Part shown: positions 8,412 through 19,719 of the stretch, piece by piece
Position numbering within the stretch: position 1 is the stretch's first letter
How the letters are laid out: every line of letters starts with the position of its first letter
Assembly: GCF_003119195.2 (NCBI RefSeq)
Contig: NZ_CP022253.1
Span: forward strand, 1,320,001-1,384,000
Source: Azospirillum baldaniorum
GTDB taxonomy: Bacteria > Pseudomonadota > Alphaproteobacteria > Azospirillales > Azospirillaceae
Length of the DNA stretch: 64,000 nucleotides
Direction of reading: 5' to 3'
Translations under genes and position numbers: made by a program
Notes under the pieces: generated by a model
Database searches by the model: none
The model's input: the letters and a program-made list of their open reading frames with translations, nothing else
Told to the model about the DNA's origin: nothing

Positions 8412-9316
8412 AGCGACCGGTCTTCAAGCCGGCAGTGTTCCGCAAGCGCCGGGCGCGCCGCCCGCATCCGCGGCTGAAGGGGTTGTCGATCAACCATCTT
8501 CTGCCCAACGTGCTGACGGTGCTGGCGCTGTGCTCCGGCCTGACGGCCATCCGCTTCGCCATGCACGAGCGGTGGGAGCAGGCGGTCGTCTGCATCGTCA
8601 TCGCGGCGATCTTCGACGCGCTGGACGGGCGGATCGCCCGCCTGCTGAACGGGCAGAGCAAGTTCGGCGCGGAGCTGGACAGCCTGTCCGACGTCATCAG
8701 CTTCGGCGTGGCCCCCGCCTTCATGATGTATCTGTGGGCGCTGAACGGCGCCGGCAGCCTGGGCTGGATCGCCGCCATGGCTTACGCGGTCTGCGCGGCG
8801 CTGCGGCTGGCCCGCTTCAACTCCCGCCTGGACGTCGACCTGCCGCCCTGGGCCTTCAACTACTTCACCGGCGTTCCCGCCCCGGCGGGCGCCGGTCTGG
8901 CCATCCTGCCCATGGTCATCGGCTTCGAGGCCGGGCCGGACATCGCCGGCCACCCGGCCGTCGTCGTGCCCTGGACGCTGGCGATGGGCGGGCTGATGGT
9001 CAGCACGCTGCCGACCTTCTCCTTCAAGGGCATGCGGGTGCCGACCCAGTATGTGGTGCCGGGTCTGGTCGGCGTCGGCCTGCTCGCCGCCTCGCTGGTC
9101 AGCCAGCCCTGGTGGACGCTGGCCTTCCTCGGGCTGGCCTATCTGGCGAGCCTGCCCTTCTCGGTGGCGCAGTTCCGCAAGCTGCAGCAGGCCGCCCAGC
9201 TGATGAAGGAGACGGAGGAGCCCCCGGCGGAGGAGGCTGTCGTCGCCGCTTCGGACGCGCCGCCCCCGTCGCCTGAAATGGTGTCTGAAAAGACCAGGAC
9301 GCCCTCGTCCGACTGA
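8408..9316 (+). CDS. pssA: CDP-diacylglycerol-serine O-phosphatidyltransferase
   Basis: A 302-residue integral membrane enzyme that makes phosphatidylserine from CDP-diacylglycerol and serine, the substrate for Psd encoded just upstream. The CDP-alcohol phosphotransferase motif DGx2ARx8Gx3Dx3D is complete (D73, G74, A77, R78, G87, D91, D95). Several hydrophobic segments follow, and the C-terminal 40 residues are a charged, proline-rich cytoplasmic tail. The start overlaps the psd stop by four bases. The two genes form a compact phosphatidylethanolamine operon. Confidence 0.95.
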   Translation: MKRPVFKPAVFRKRRARRPHPRLKGLSINHLLPNVLTVLALCSGLTAIRFAMHERWEQAVVCIVIAAIFDALDGRIARLLNGQSKFGAELDSLSDVISFGVAPAFMMYLWALNGAGSLGWIAAMAYAVCAALRLARFNSRLDVDLPPWAFNYFTGVPAPAGAGLAILPMVIGFEAGPDIAGHPAVVVPWTLAMGGLMVSTLPTFSFKGMRVPTQYVVPGLVGVGLLAASLVSQPWWTLAFLGLAYLASLPFSVAQFRKLQQAAQLMKETEEPPAEEAVVAASDAPPPSPEMVSEKTRTPSSD

Positions 9317-9338
9317 CGCCGGACGCCCGCCGTCTCCG

Positions 9339-9677
9339 TCACTCGGCGGCGGCGGGCAGATCCAACGGCACGGTCCGTTCGGTCACGGCGACCGTGAGGA
9401 CCATCGGGATCTGGCGCAGGCAATTGCCGACATGGTTCGACTCCGCGGCCACCATGCCGGTCATTTCGACCTCAACGGTCAGCGTCTCGCCCAGCAGGCG
9501 GCTGTTCAGCGACAGGGGGACGAGGCCGCGCTTGGCGAACAGCTCCAGCACGCGGGGCAGGGTGCCGGGATCGGCGTCGGCCTGCACGGCGAAGCGGACA
9601 AGACGGTTCGGATCGGTCGGGCGGGATTCGGCGGCGGGTGCCGCCAGCGTGACGGTGGGCAACGTGACGGTGGACAT
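9339..9677 (-). CDS. ACT-domain protein (acetolactate synthase small-subunit-like)
   Basis: A 112-residue protein consisting essentially of one ACT domain at about residues 25-98: RFAVQADADPGTLPRVLELFAKRGLVPLSL has the beta-alpha-beta pattern and the glycine position of amino-acid-binding ACT folds. It resembles the short regulatory subunits of acetolactate synthase (IlvM/IlvN), but no large-subunit gene is adjacent. A stand-alone amino-acid sensor is possible. The leader upstream has an attenuator-like hairpin preceded by a short branched-chain-residue-containing reading frame. Confidence 0.75.
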   Translation of the reverse strand: MSTVTLPTVTLAAPAAESRPTDPNRLVRFAVQADADPGTLPRVLELFAKRGLVPLSLNSRLLGETLTVEVEMTGMVAAESNHVGNCLRQIPMVLTVAVTERTVPLDLPAAAE

Positions 9678-9736
9678 GGGTCGCTCTTACCTTGGTCTTG
9701 AGTCGATGAGTGCAGGGTCAGACCTGCAGACGTGCG

Positions 9737-9765
9737 AAAACCCCGGCTCTCACGCGAGAACCGGG
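9737..9765 (-). promoter_or_regulatory. Attenuator-like hairpin in the leader of the ACT-domain gene
   Basis: On the minus strand a perfect 10-base stem (CCCGGTTCTC and GAGAGCCGGG, one G-U pair, loop GCGT) is followed by GTTTTC, 60 bases before the ACT-gene start. A short reading frame from ATG 9836 or ATG 9806 ends with its TGA (9750-9752) inside this hairpin. From ATG 9806 it would encode MMDRRLTLGLRISSPVLA. Terminator placement ahead of an amino-acid-related gene suggests transcription attenuation. No start codon here has a convincing ribosome site, so this is a hypothesis. Confidence 0.4.
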
Positions 9766-9868
9766 CTGCTAATTCGCAGACCCAGGGTAAGGCGACGGTC
9801 CATCATGGGCGTCAGGATAGGGCGACGGGCGGCCATGGTCAATGGAGTCGGGGAGTGAAGCTCATTAA

Positions 9869-9988
9869 CCCTCTCCCCTCTGGGGAGAGGGTGGCCCGAA
9901 GGGCCGGTGAGGGGGGTGCGCGTTTCCGGCACGTCCGGCAAAAGCGCAACCCCCTCACCCTAGCCCTCTCCCCAGAGGGGAGAGGGGA
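9869..9988. repeat. Intergenic inverted-repeat element, family B copy 1
   Basis: Outer arms of the type CCCTCTCCCCTCTGGGGAGAGGG occur at 9869-9891 and, in inverted order, at 9964-9986. Each arm is itself a hairpin, and GTGAGGGG/CCCCTCAC segments lie inside them. A GGCCCGAAGGGCC mini-hairpin follows the left arm. The second copy of this family, more divergent, lies at 14204-14409. The structure resembles REP/BIME-like intergenic repeats of proteobacteria. Confidence 0.8.
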
Positions 9989-10037
9989 TATAGGCGGCGG
10001 CAACCAATAAATTCCATCCGACAGGACACGCGAAGCC

Positions 10038-10628
10038 ATGAACGACAACGGCATCCACATCCGCCCCGCCGAGCCGGACGACGCGCCGGAACTGGCGCGG
10101 CTCATCGACATGGCCGGCGGCGGCATCTACGAGTTCCTGCTCGACGGGCTGGTGCCGGGCCAGACGGCGGCGGAGATGCTGGTGCCGGGGCTGGCGGGCA
10201 CGTCGGGGTCCTTCTCCCACCGCCATTCGGGTGTGGCGGAGGTGGCGGGGAGGATCGTCGGGGTCGCCCACGCCTATCCCGTGGATTGGATCAAGACCCA
10301 GGACTACACCGGACTGCCCGTCGACCGGCTGGCTCATATGGAGGATTTCAGCCGGGTGCACGACTGGGGCAGCTACTTCCTGTCGGCGCTGGCCGTCGAT
10401 CCGGCGTGGCGCCGCCGCGGCATCGCCGCCCGGCTTCTCGCCTGGGTCTATGAACGGGCGCGCCGCGGCCGGTTCGACCGGGTGACGCTGCACGTCTGGG
10501 CCGACAACGCCGACGCCCGCCAACTCTACGCCAAAGAGGGTTTCGCCGAGATCGGCCGCGCCGACATCCCCTGGCACGAGCGGCTGCCGCACCAGGGGGG
10601 AAGCGTGCTGCTCCGGCGCACGGTCTGA
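10038..10628 (+). CDS. GNAT-family N-acetyltransferase
   Basis: A 196-residue acetyltransferase with the GNAT fold across nearly the whole length. Beta-4 and motif A read YFLSALAVDPAWRRRGIAARLL, containing the acetyl-CoA pyrophosphate-binding RxxGIA loop, and motif B is LHVWADNADARQLYAKEGF. The N-terminus IRPAEPDDAPELARL is the usual first strand. The acceptor substrate cannot be read from sequence. It stands alone on the plus strand, convergent with prmB (12 bases between stops). Confidence 0.88.
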   Translation: MNDNGIHIRPAEPDDAPELARLIDMAGGGIYEFLLDGLVPGQTAAEMLVPGLAGTSGSFSHRHSGVAEVAGRIVGVAHAYPVDWIKTQDYTGLPVDRLAHMEDFSRVHDWGSYFLSALAVDPAWRRRGIAARLLAWVYERARRGRFDRVTLHVWADNADARQLYAKEGFAEIGRADIPWHERLPHQGGSVLLRRTV

Positions 10629-10640
10629 TCAACGGTCCGG

Positions 10641-11582
10641 TTACTTGCCCGGCTTCAGCTGGTCGCGGGTCAGCCAGAAGACCTCGCCGAAGCTGTTGGC
10701 GGTCTCGACCCAGAAGAAGTCGAGGTCCGGGTACTCGGCCTCCAGGATCTCGCGGCCCGTGCCGAACTCGCAGAGCAGGCCGCCCTCCGCCGTCAGGTGC
10801 TTGGGCGCCTCCTTGAGGATGCGGCGCACGATGTCCAGCCCGTCCTCGCCCGACGCCAGGGCCATTTCCGGCTCGTGCCGGAATTCCGGCGGCAGGGCGG
10901 CCATCGCCTCGGCGTCCACATAGGGCGGGTTGGTGATGATGACGTCGTACTTGCGGTTCTTCAGCGGCGCGAACAGGTCGCCGTGGTGCAGGGCGATGCG
11001 GTCCTCGAACCCGCTGTCGGCGACGTTGCGCTTGGCCACCTCAAGAGCGTCGGCGGACAGGTCCACCGCGTCCACCTGGGCCTCCGGGAAGATCTGCGCG
11101 GCCAGGATGGCGAGGCAGCCGGAACCGGTGCAGAGGTCGAGAACCCGCTCGACCTCCGTCGGGTCCTCCACCAGCGTGAAGTCGTCGCCGCCGATCAGGT
11201 CGGAGAACAGGATCTCCCCGATGTAGGAGCGCGGGACGATCACCCGCTCGTCCACATAGAAGGGGATGCCCTGGATGTAGGCCTTGTTCAGCAGGTAGGA
11301 GGCCGGCTTGCGCGTTTCCACGCGGGCGTGCAGCAGATCGGCGACCTTGCGGCGCTCCGCCAGGGTCAGCCGGGCGTCCACATAGGGGTCGAGCTGGTCG
11401 ATGGGCAGGCTCAGCCCTTCCAGCACCATGAACACCGCCTCGTCATGGGCGTTGGTGGTGCCGTGGCCGTAGTCGAGGTCGGCCTCGTTGAAGCGGCTGA
11501 CGCCGTAGCGGATCAGGTCGCGGACGGTGCGCAGCTCGGTCGCCGCGTCGGCGGGGGTGAGGTCCAGGGAGGGCTTGGTCAC
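10641..11582 (-). CDS. prmB: Ribosomal protein L3 N5-glutamine methyltransferase
   Basis: A 313-residue SAM-dependent methyltransferase of the PrmB/HemK group, which methylates a glutamine of ribosomal protein L3. The SAM site VLDLCTGSGCLAILAA and the catalytic NPPYVD motif are present. The long N-terminal helical domain (TVRDLIRYGVSRFNEADLDYGHGT) and FRHEPEMALASGEDGLD separate PrmB from PrmC. The start is a GTG at 11582 directly abutting the arsC TAA, so the two genes are co-transcribed and probably translationally coupled. Confidence 0.92.
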   Translation of the reverse strand: MTKPSLDLTPADAATELRTVRDLIRYGVSRFNEADLDYGHGTTNAHDEAVFMVLEGLSLPIDQLDPYVDARLTLAERRKVADLLHARVETRKPASYLLNKAYIQGIPFYVDERVIVPRSYIGEILFSDLIGGDDFTLVEDPTEVERVLDLCTGSGCLAILAAQIFPEAQVDAVDLSADALEVAKRNVADSGFEDRIALHHGDLFAPLKNRKYDVIITNPPYVDAEAMAALPPEFRHEPEMALASGEDGLDIVRRILKEAPKHLTAEGGLLCEFGTGREILEAEYPDLDFFWVETANSFGEVFWLTRDQLKPGK

Positions 11583-11924
11583 TTACAGGATCTCCAGAAC
11601 GCTTTCCGGCGGACGGCCCACGCGGGCCTTGTCGCCCGTGACGACGATGGGCCGCTCGATGGCGGCGGGGTTGGCGGACAATGCGTCGATCAGGGCGTCG
11701 CCGTCGAGATCCTTGGCGATCCCGGCCTCCGCCGCCTCCTTGGCGCGCAGGATGTCGCGGGGGCCCTTGCCCAGCTTGGCCAGGATGGCCTTCAGCTCCG
11801 CCGGGCCGGGCGGGGTCTTCAGATACTCGACGACGGTGGGCTCGACGCCCCTGGACCTCAGAAGCTCCAGCGTCTGGCGCGACTTGGTGCAGCGCGGGTT
11901 GTGGTAGATGGTGACGTCGCTCAT
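11583..11924 (-). CDS. arsC: Arsenate reductase, ArsC glutaredoxin-coupled family
   Basis: A 113-residue thioredoxin-fold protein starting at ATG 11924. The active-site motif HNPRCTKSRQ holds the catalytic Cys12 in the CX3R arrangement of the ArsC group that uses glutathione and glutaredoxin. The C-terminal IERPIVVTGDKARVGRPPE is also family-typical, and length matches. It is not in an ars operon: no ArsR, ArsB or Acr3 gene is next to it, and it is followed by prmB. Stand-alone family members (YfgD-like) are not always proven arsenate reductases, so the substrate is less certain than the fold. Confidence 0.88.
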   Translation of the reverse strand: MSDVTIYHNPRCTKSRQTLELLRSRGVEPTVVEYLKTPPGPAELKAILAKLGKGPRDILRAKEAAEAGIAKDLDGDALIDALSANPAAIERPIVVTGDKARVGRPPESVLEIL

Positions 11925-12132
11925 CCCGGTGTTTCCCTCGCTCTTCCCAGCCATGGCTTTGTCGGTGGCACGAATACACCCGCTCCGCGTGCGGCGCCAA
12001 CCCGCCATGCGGAATGGCGGCGGCGGCGCAACATCCCTCGCGTGACAAGGCCGGCGCTTGGCATTACCTTGCGCGCTCGCATTATTGGCGGCCCGCCGCG
12101 TGCGGGGCCATTCATTTCGACGGATTCCGGCC

Positions 12133-13380
12133 GTGACGAAGCTCTCGCTCTCCAAGGACAAGATCAACATCCTGCTGCTCGAAGGCGTTCACGACAACGC
12201 CATCAACGAGTTGGCGCATGGCGGCTACGCCACCGTGGAGCGTCTGCCGCACGCGCTGGACGAATCGGAGCTGCTGGAGCGCATCGGGTCCGTCCACATG
12301 CTGGGCATCCGCTCGCGCACCCATCTGACCGCCAAGGTGCTGGAGGCCGCGAGCCGCCTGTTCAGCGTCGGCTGCTTCTGCATCGGCACGAATCAGGTCG
12401 ATCTGAAGGCCGCGCGCCGACTCGGCATCCCGGTCTTCAACGCGCCTTATTCGAACACCCGGTCGGTGGCGGAGCTGGTGATCGGCGAGATCATCATGCT
12501 GATGCGCGGCATCTTCTCGAAGTCGAACCTCGTGCATGGTGGCGGCTGGATGAAGTCGGCCAAGGACAGCTACGAGATCCGCGGCAAGACGCTGGGCATC
12601 GTCGGCTACGGCCACATCGGCACCCAGGTGTCGATCATGGCCGAATCGATGGGCATGAAGGTCCGCTACTACGACGTCGTGAACAAGCTGGCGCTCGGCA
12701 ACGCGCAGCCCTGCCACTCGCTGGAGGAGCTGCTGGCGGTGTCCGACGTGGTGACCCTGCACGTTCCCGACACGCCGCAGACCCGCGACATGATCGGCGA
12801 GGCGCAGATCCGCGCCATGAAGAAGGGCGCCCACCTGATCAACGCCGCCCGCGGCAAGGTCGTGGTGATCGAGGCGCTGGCCGCCGCCCTGAGGGACAAG
12901 CATCTGCTGGGTGCGGCCATCGACGTGTTCCCCAAGGAACCGGGCGGCGACAAGGAGGTGTTCGAGAGCGCGCTGCGCGGGCTCGACAACGCCATCCTGA
13001 CCCCGCACATCGGCGGCTCGACGATGGAGGCGCAGGCCAACATCGGCACCGAGGTGTCGCAGAAGCTGATCGAGTATTCGGACAACGGCTCGACCATGGG
13101 CGCCGTGAACTTCCCGCAGGTCGGCCTGCCGGTCGTCCACGCCGGCAGCACCCGCTTCCTGCACGTCCATGAGAACCGTCCGGGCGTGCTGCGCAAGATC
13201 AACGAGGTCTTCTCGGGCCGCAACCTGAACATCGCCGCTCAGTATCTCCAGACCGATCCGGAGCTGGGCTACGTCGTGGTGGATGTCGACGGCGACGTGG
13301 ACGAGAACGAGGTGGCGAGCGACCTGCGCGCCATCGAGGGCACGCTGAAGGCCCGCTTCCTCTACCCGGGCAAGCGCTGA
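12133..13380 (+). CDS. serA: D-3-phosphoglycerate dehydrogenase
   Basis: A 415-residue enzyme that oxidises 3-phosphoglycerate to 3-phosphohydroxypyruvate, the first step of serine synthesis. It is the E. coli-like type: the start VTKLSLSKDKINILLLEGVH (GTG at 12133) lines up with the E. coli N-terminus. Residues FCIGTNQVDL, FNAPYSNTRSVAELVIGE, the NAD site LGIVGYGHIGTQ and the active-site PHIGGSTMEAQ are all present. A C-terminal ACT domain (HVHENRPGVLRKINEVF) mediates serine feedback inhibition in this type. The upstream in-frame ATG at 12058 would add 25 unconserved residues, so I reject it. Confidence 0.95.
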   Translation: MTKLSLSKDKINILLLEGVHDNAINELAHGGYATVERLPHALDESELLERIGSVHMLGIRSRTHLTAKVLEAASRLFSVGCFCIGTNQVDLKAARRLGIPVFNAPYSNTRSVAELVIGEIIMLMRGIFSKSNLVHGGGWMKSAKDSYEIRGKTLGIVGYGHIGTQVSIMAESMGMKVRYYDVVNKLALGNAQPCHSLEELLAVSDVVTLHVPDTPQTRDMIGEAQIRAMKKGAHLINAARGKVVVIEALAAALRDKHLLGAAIDVFPKEPGGDKEVFESALRGLDNAILTPHIGGSTMEAQANIGTEVSQKLIEYSDNGSTMGAVNFPQVGLPVVHAGSTRFLHVHENRPGVLRKINEVFSGRNLNIAAQYLQTDPELGYVVVDVDGDVDENEVASDLRAIEGTLKARFLYPGKR

Positions 13381-13433
13381 GGTCCGGCGTCGCGGCCCTT
13401 GCCGTCGGCGGGGGCCGCACCGACATAGGCGGA

Positions 13434-14198
13434 ATGAACCTCCGCCCGTTTCGACCGCGTCTGCGCGCCGGCCTTCTGACGCTCCTGTGCCTGGGTGGGG
13501 GAGGGCTCGGCGTTTCCGAGCCCGCGGCAGCGCAAACCGCGACGGCCCAAACCGTGATTGCCCAAGGCGGGGTCGCCGCCTGTCCGGACTTCGCGCCGGC
13601 CCGCGTGGTCCTCGATCTGCAGATCGCCCCGCTGCGCACCGATTACAGCCAGTCGATCCGCCAGCTGGCCCAGAAGCCGGGGCGGCGGCCCGTCGCGGGG
13701 CGGACCGCCAATTCCCACACGCTGGGGCTGGCGGCCATTCAGTACAATCAGCAATGGCAGGCCGGCGTCATGACGGCGTCGCTGGGGCAGGGCCGCTACT
13801 GCGGCGCGGCCCAGACCTTGACCGTCACCTTCGGCTACGACGAGCGGACCGTCTATGTCGCCCGCGAGCTGCCGCAGGGCAGCTGCATCCATGGCGAGGT
13901 GCTGGCCCACGAGATGCGCCACGTCACGGTGGACGAGCAGCTTCTGCGCGAATATGTGCCGGTCCTGAAGCGCCGGCTGGAGGATGTGGTCGGCCGCGCC
14001 CGCCCGGCCCAGGGCCGCTCCGAGCGGCAAGTCATGGCGGCGATCGAGCAGCCGATCAAGGCGGCGATGCGCCAGCTGATGGAGGAGTTCGGGCGCGAGC
14101 GGAACGCGCGCCAAGCCCGCATCGACACCCCGGCCGAGTACGAGCGCATCAGCCAATCCTGCAACGGCGAGATCAACCGCTACCTCGGGCGCGTGTAA
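13434..14198 (+). CDS. Secreted protein with HExxH motif, possible metallopeptidase
   Basis: A 254-residue protein with a Sec signal peptide (about residues 1-33, cleavage near AAAQ). The mature part contains LAHEMRHVTVDEQ, an HExxH motif with H159, E160 and H163, the usual zinc-ligand and catalytic arrangement of gluzincin or metzincin peptidases. Three cysteines (C50, C123, C151) lie before the motif and one (near residue 242) at the C-terminus, which suggests disulfides. It reminds me of the DUF922-like predicted zinc proteases, but this is not confirmed. It follows serA by 53 bases in the same direction. Confidence 0.7.
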   Translation: MNLRPFRPRLRAGLLTLLCLGGGGLGVSEPAAAQTATAQTVIAQGGVAACPDFAPARVVLDLQIAPLRTDYSQSIRQLAQKPGRRPVAGRTANSHTLGLAAIQYNQQWQAGVMTASLGQGRYCGAAQTLTVTFGYDERTVYVARELPQGSCIHGEVLAHEMRHVTVDEQLLREYVPVLKRRLEDVVGRARPAQGRSERQVMAAIEQPIKAAMRQLMEEFGRERNARQARIDTPAEYERISQSCNGEINRYLGRV

Positions 14199-14203
14199 AG
14201 ACT

Positions 14204-14409
14204 CCCCTCTCCCGTCCCGGGAGAGGGAGGGCCCACCGCGAAGCGGTGGGAGGGTGAGGGTACTGCCAAGAATCCGCGCTCTGATCCTTGGACGACCCTC
14301 ACCCGGCTCTCAGCGGATGCCATCGGCATCCGCCTGACGCCGTCAGCGCTGGCCTTCGGCCAGTGCGAGAGGCCCTTCGGGCCACCCTCTCCCGAGGCGG
14401 GAGAGGGAT
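14204..14409. repeat. Intergenic inverted-repeat element, family B copy 2
   Basis: Starts with CTCCCCTCTCCCGTCCCGGGAGAGG (first 20 bases quoted as hairpin arms CTCTCCCG and CGGGAGAG) and ends with CCCTCTCCCGAGGCGGGAGAGG-type sequence at about 14388-14409. Between them are GGTGAGGG/CCCTCACC complements and several mini-hairpins such as GGCCTTCGGCC and GGCCCTTCGGGCC. It fills the gap between the HExxH gene and the HNH gene, which converge here. Confidence 0.7.
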
Positions 14410-14413
14410 TTCG

Positions 14414-14719
14414 TCACCGCCGCCGGCCGCGTCCCGAGGCGTGGCGGTCGATGAACTCCGGCGGCTTGCGGGACACCCAGCGCAGGAAAGCGGCGATGTC
14501 CGGGTGGGCGCGCAGGCTGGCGATGGTGTGGTAATGGTCGCGCAGTTCCGCCTCGCTCAGCACCGCGTGGATTTTGGCGTGGCAGACGCGGTGCATGGTC
14601 ACCGTGTCCCGTCCGCCGTAGGTGCGCGGGATCAGGTGGTGCTCGTTCAGGCTGGGGCCGGGCACCATCGGGCGTCCGCAGAGCGGGCAAGGCGGATGGG
14701 ACGGGTCGGGCGGCGGCAT
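14414..14719 (-). CDS. Small HNH-endonuclease-fold protein
   Basis: A 101-residue protein from ATG 14719. CPLCG (C11, C14) is followed by NEHHLIPRTYGGRDTV and MHRVCHAKIH, matching the HNH pattern of a beta-beta-alpha-metal nuclease with a zinc knuckle: paired histidines, then a distal H on the alpha helix. Such stand-alone HNH proteins are common and may nick DNA or be inactive. The gene follows the large sensor kinase gene by 25 bases on the same strand and is probably co-transcribed with it. Confidence 0.75.
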   Translation of the reverse strand: MPPPDPSHPPCPLCGRPMVPGPSLNEHHLIPRTYGGRDTVTMHRVCHAKIHAVLSEAELRDHYHTIASLRAHPDIAAFLRWVSRKPPEFIDRHASGRGRRR

Positions 14720-14744
14720 GAAGCGTCCGAGTGGGCGGCGGCCG

Positions 14745-17819
<3,075 letters not shown>

Positions 17820-18021
17820 GGGATGTCATGCTCCGGTATGCATAGCAATGGACGCGCCCGTAACCATCGCAGAGTCCGGCAGCAAAGGACACACCTTTGA
17901 CGGAGCAGGGTTTTTATCGAAGGGGGTGGAAATCCGGCTAATTCATTCGATCGATTGGGGCTGGCGCCGGCGAAGAGGGCAGGGAGGGCGAAGGTCCCGC
18001 GCGGATGGCGTGCATGAAAAG

Positions 18022-18044
18022 AAAAAGGAGCCGCAAGCGGCTCC
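18022..18044 (-). terminator. Rho-independent terminator of carA
   Basis: On the minus strand an 8-base stem GGAGCCGC/GCGGCTCC with a two-base TT loop is followed by TTTTTCTTTT. It lies 34 bases after the carA stop. Confidence 0.88.
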
Positions 18045-18077
18045 CTTTCCGTCATCGGTCGGTGCGTCCGTCGGGCG

Positions 18078-19253
18078 TCAGGCCGGCTGCTTGCCGTCCA
18101 TCAGCGCCACGAAGCGGTCGAACAGATAGTGGCTGTCCTGCGGGCCGGGCGAGGCTTCCGGGTGGTACTGCACCGAGAAGACCGGCTTGTTCTTCAGCCG
18201 GATGCCCTCGTTGGTGCCATCGAACAGGCTGACGTGGGTCACCTCGGCGTCGGCGGGCAGGGTCTCCTCCATCACCACGAAGCCGTGGTTCTGGCTGGTG
18301 ATCTCCACCCGGCCGGAGGCCAGATCCTTCACCGGATGGTTGGCGCCGCGATGACCCAGCGGCATCTTCTTCGTCTTGGCGCCCAGCGCCAGCGACAGCA
18401 TCTGGTGGCCCAGGCAGATGCCGAACATCGGCAGGCCGGTGTCCAGCAGGCCCTTGATCGTCGGCACGGCGTATTCGCCGGTGGCCGCGGGGTCGCCGGG
18501 GCCGTTCGACAGGAAGACGCCGTCCGGCTTGTGGCGCATCACGTCCTCGACGGTGGCGGTGCCCGGAACCACGGTCACCTTGCAGCCGGCCGCGGCGAGG
18601 CAGCGCAGGATGTTGCGCTTGGCGCCGAAATCGATCGCCACGACGTGGAAGCGCGGGCTCTCCTGCGTGGCGTAGCCGGCGCCGAGCGTCCAGGCGCCCT
18701 CATCCCAGCCGTAGGTCTGGCGGCAGGAGACATCCTTGGCGAGGTCCATGCCCTCCAGCCCCGGCCAGCCCTTGGCCTTGGCAACCAGCGCGTCGAGGTC
18801 GAACTTGCCGTCCGGCGCGTGGGCGACGACGCCGTTCGGCGCGCCCAGGTCGCGGATGCGGCGGGTCAGGCGGCGGGTGTCCACCCCGGCCAGACCGACC
18901 AGCCCGTAGCTCTTCAGCCAGTCGTCGAGATGGCGGGTGGCGCGCCAGTTCGACGGGTCGGTGACATCGGCGCGCAGGATCAGGCCGCGCGCGGCGGGGG
19001 TCACCGTCTCGATGTCCTCCGGGTTGGCGCCGGTGTTGCCGATGTGGGGGAAGGTGAAGGTGATGATCTGCCCGGCGTAGCTGGGGTCGGTCAGGATTTC
19101 CTGATAGCCGGTCATCGAGGTGTTGAAGCACACCTCGCCCACCGAATCCCCCACCGCACCGATGCCTCGGCCCTTGAAGACGGTGCCGTCGGCCAGAACC
19201 AGGACACCGGTGTAAGCGCCGGCATCGCCCGCCGGGAGAGTCGATTGAGCCAT
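18078..19253 (-). CDS. carA: Carbamoyl-phosphate synthase small (glutaminase) subunit
   Basis: A 391-residue class I glutamine amidotransferase subunit that releases ammonia from glutamine for carbamoyl phosphate synthesis by CarB, feeding arginine and pyrimidine pathways. The N-terminal small-subunit domain includes NTSMTGYQEILTDPSYAGQ. The C-terminal glutaminase has nucleophile Cys280 in FGICLGHQ and His364/Glu366 in QYHPEASPGP. Length and start (ATG 19253) match the family. carB is not in the window, and a terminator follows, so carA is transcribed alone here. Confidence 0.97.
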   Translation of the reverse strand: MAQSTLPAGDAGAYTGVLVLADGTVFKGRGIGAVGDSVGEVCFNTSMTGYQEILTDPSYAGQIITFTFPHIGNTGANPEDIETVTPAARGLILRADVTDPSNWRATRHLDDWLKSYGLVGLAGVDTRRLTRRIRDLGAPNGVVAHAPDGKFDLDALVAKAKGWPGLEGMDLAKDVSCRQTYGWDEGAWTLGAGYATQESPRFHVVAIDFGAKRNILRCLAAAGCKVTVVPGTATVEDVMRHKPDGVFLSNGPGDPAATGEYAVPTIKGLLDTGLPMFGICLGHQMLSLALGAKTKKMPLGHRGANHPVKDLASGRVEITSQNHGFVVMEETLPADAEVTHVSLFDGTNEGIRLKNKPVFSVQYHPEASPGPQDSHYLFDRFVALMDGKQPA

Positions 19254-19719
19254 CCTTCAGACCTTATCAAGAGCCGCCGCGGGCCACATATTCCTGCTTC
19301 GCGGAACGTCGGCGCCGCGTCCCGCCCCGCTGGGCGCACGCGTCGTCGTCGGTCCGTGCCCCGCCATCCCGGTTCCTTGCGGTTCGGGTGTCTGAGCCTG
19401 GATCGATTAGTCGGGACGGGTGAGCCGGTCAACCGTATATGACGATTGGTACCCCGATTTCCAGCGGCGCGTTTGCATAATCGCCGTGCTTCACCGGTGG
19501 GGCTTGGCCGTTGGAGTGGTTGTGGAATGCGCTGGCGGGGGGTGGGAAGGGGCTCTTCGGAATTGACGTGGCAATCCGGCGCAAATTTAGGAATATTGCC
19601 GGTTCACGCCGCGTCTCCCGTGCGCCATCCCACGGATGGGGACGGTGCGGATGCTGCCGGGCGGCCGTTGATCGTTTCGACCTGACGAACACACCTGACG
19701 AACACGAAGGACACACGCA
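19254..19719. other. Divergent promoter region between carA and the YqeY-like gene
   Basis: This 466-base gap has no convincing gene; short frames across it lack coding signature. It must hold promoters for both directions. One candidate on the plus strand is TTGACG at 19563-19568 with a weak TTTAGG -10 at a 17-base spacing (19586). No clear leader or riboswitch structure was recognised. Confidence 0.6.

Larger units (their letters stand above)
9678..10037. other. Intergenic region between divergent ACT-domain and GNAT genes
   Basis: This 360-base gap holds the leader hairpin of the ACT-domain gene (9737-9765), the putative leader peptide frame and a large inverted-repeat element (9869-9988). 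Apart from these I see no gene or clear sigma-70 promoter. Confidence 0.7.

Noticed and set aside
9750..9941. 63-codon minus-strand frame as an independent gene
   Set aside because: The first part runs through the intergenic repeat. Only the last 18-28 codons are plausible, as a leader peptide.
19429..19716. 95-codon minus-strand frame between carA and the YqeY-like gene
   Set aside because: No ribosome site, composition P/R/S/H-rich, overlaps the promoter region of both genes.
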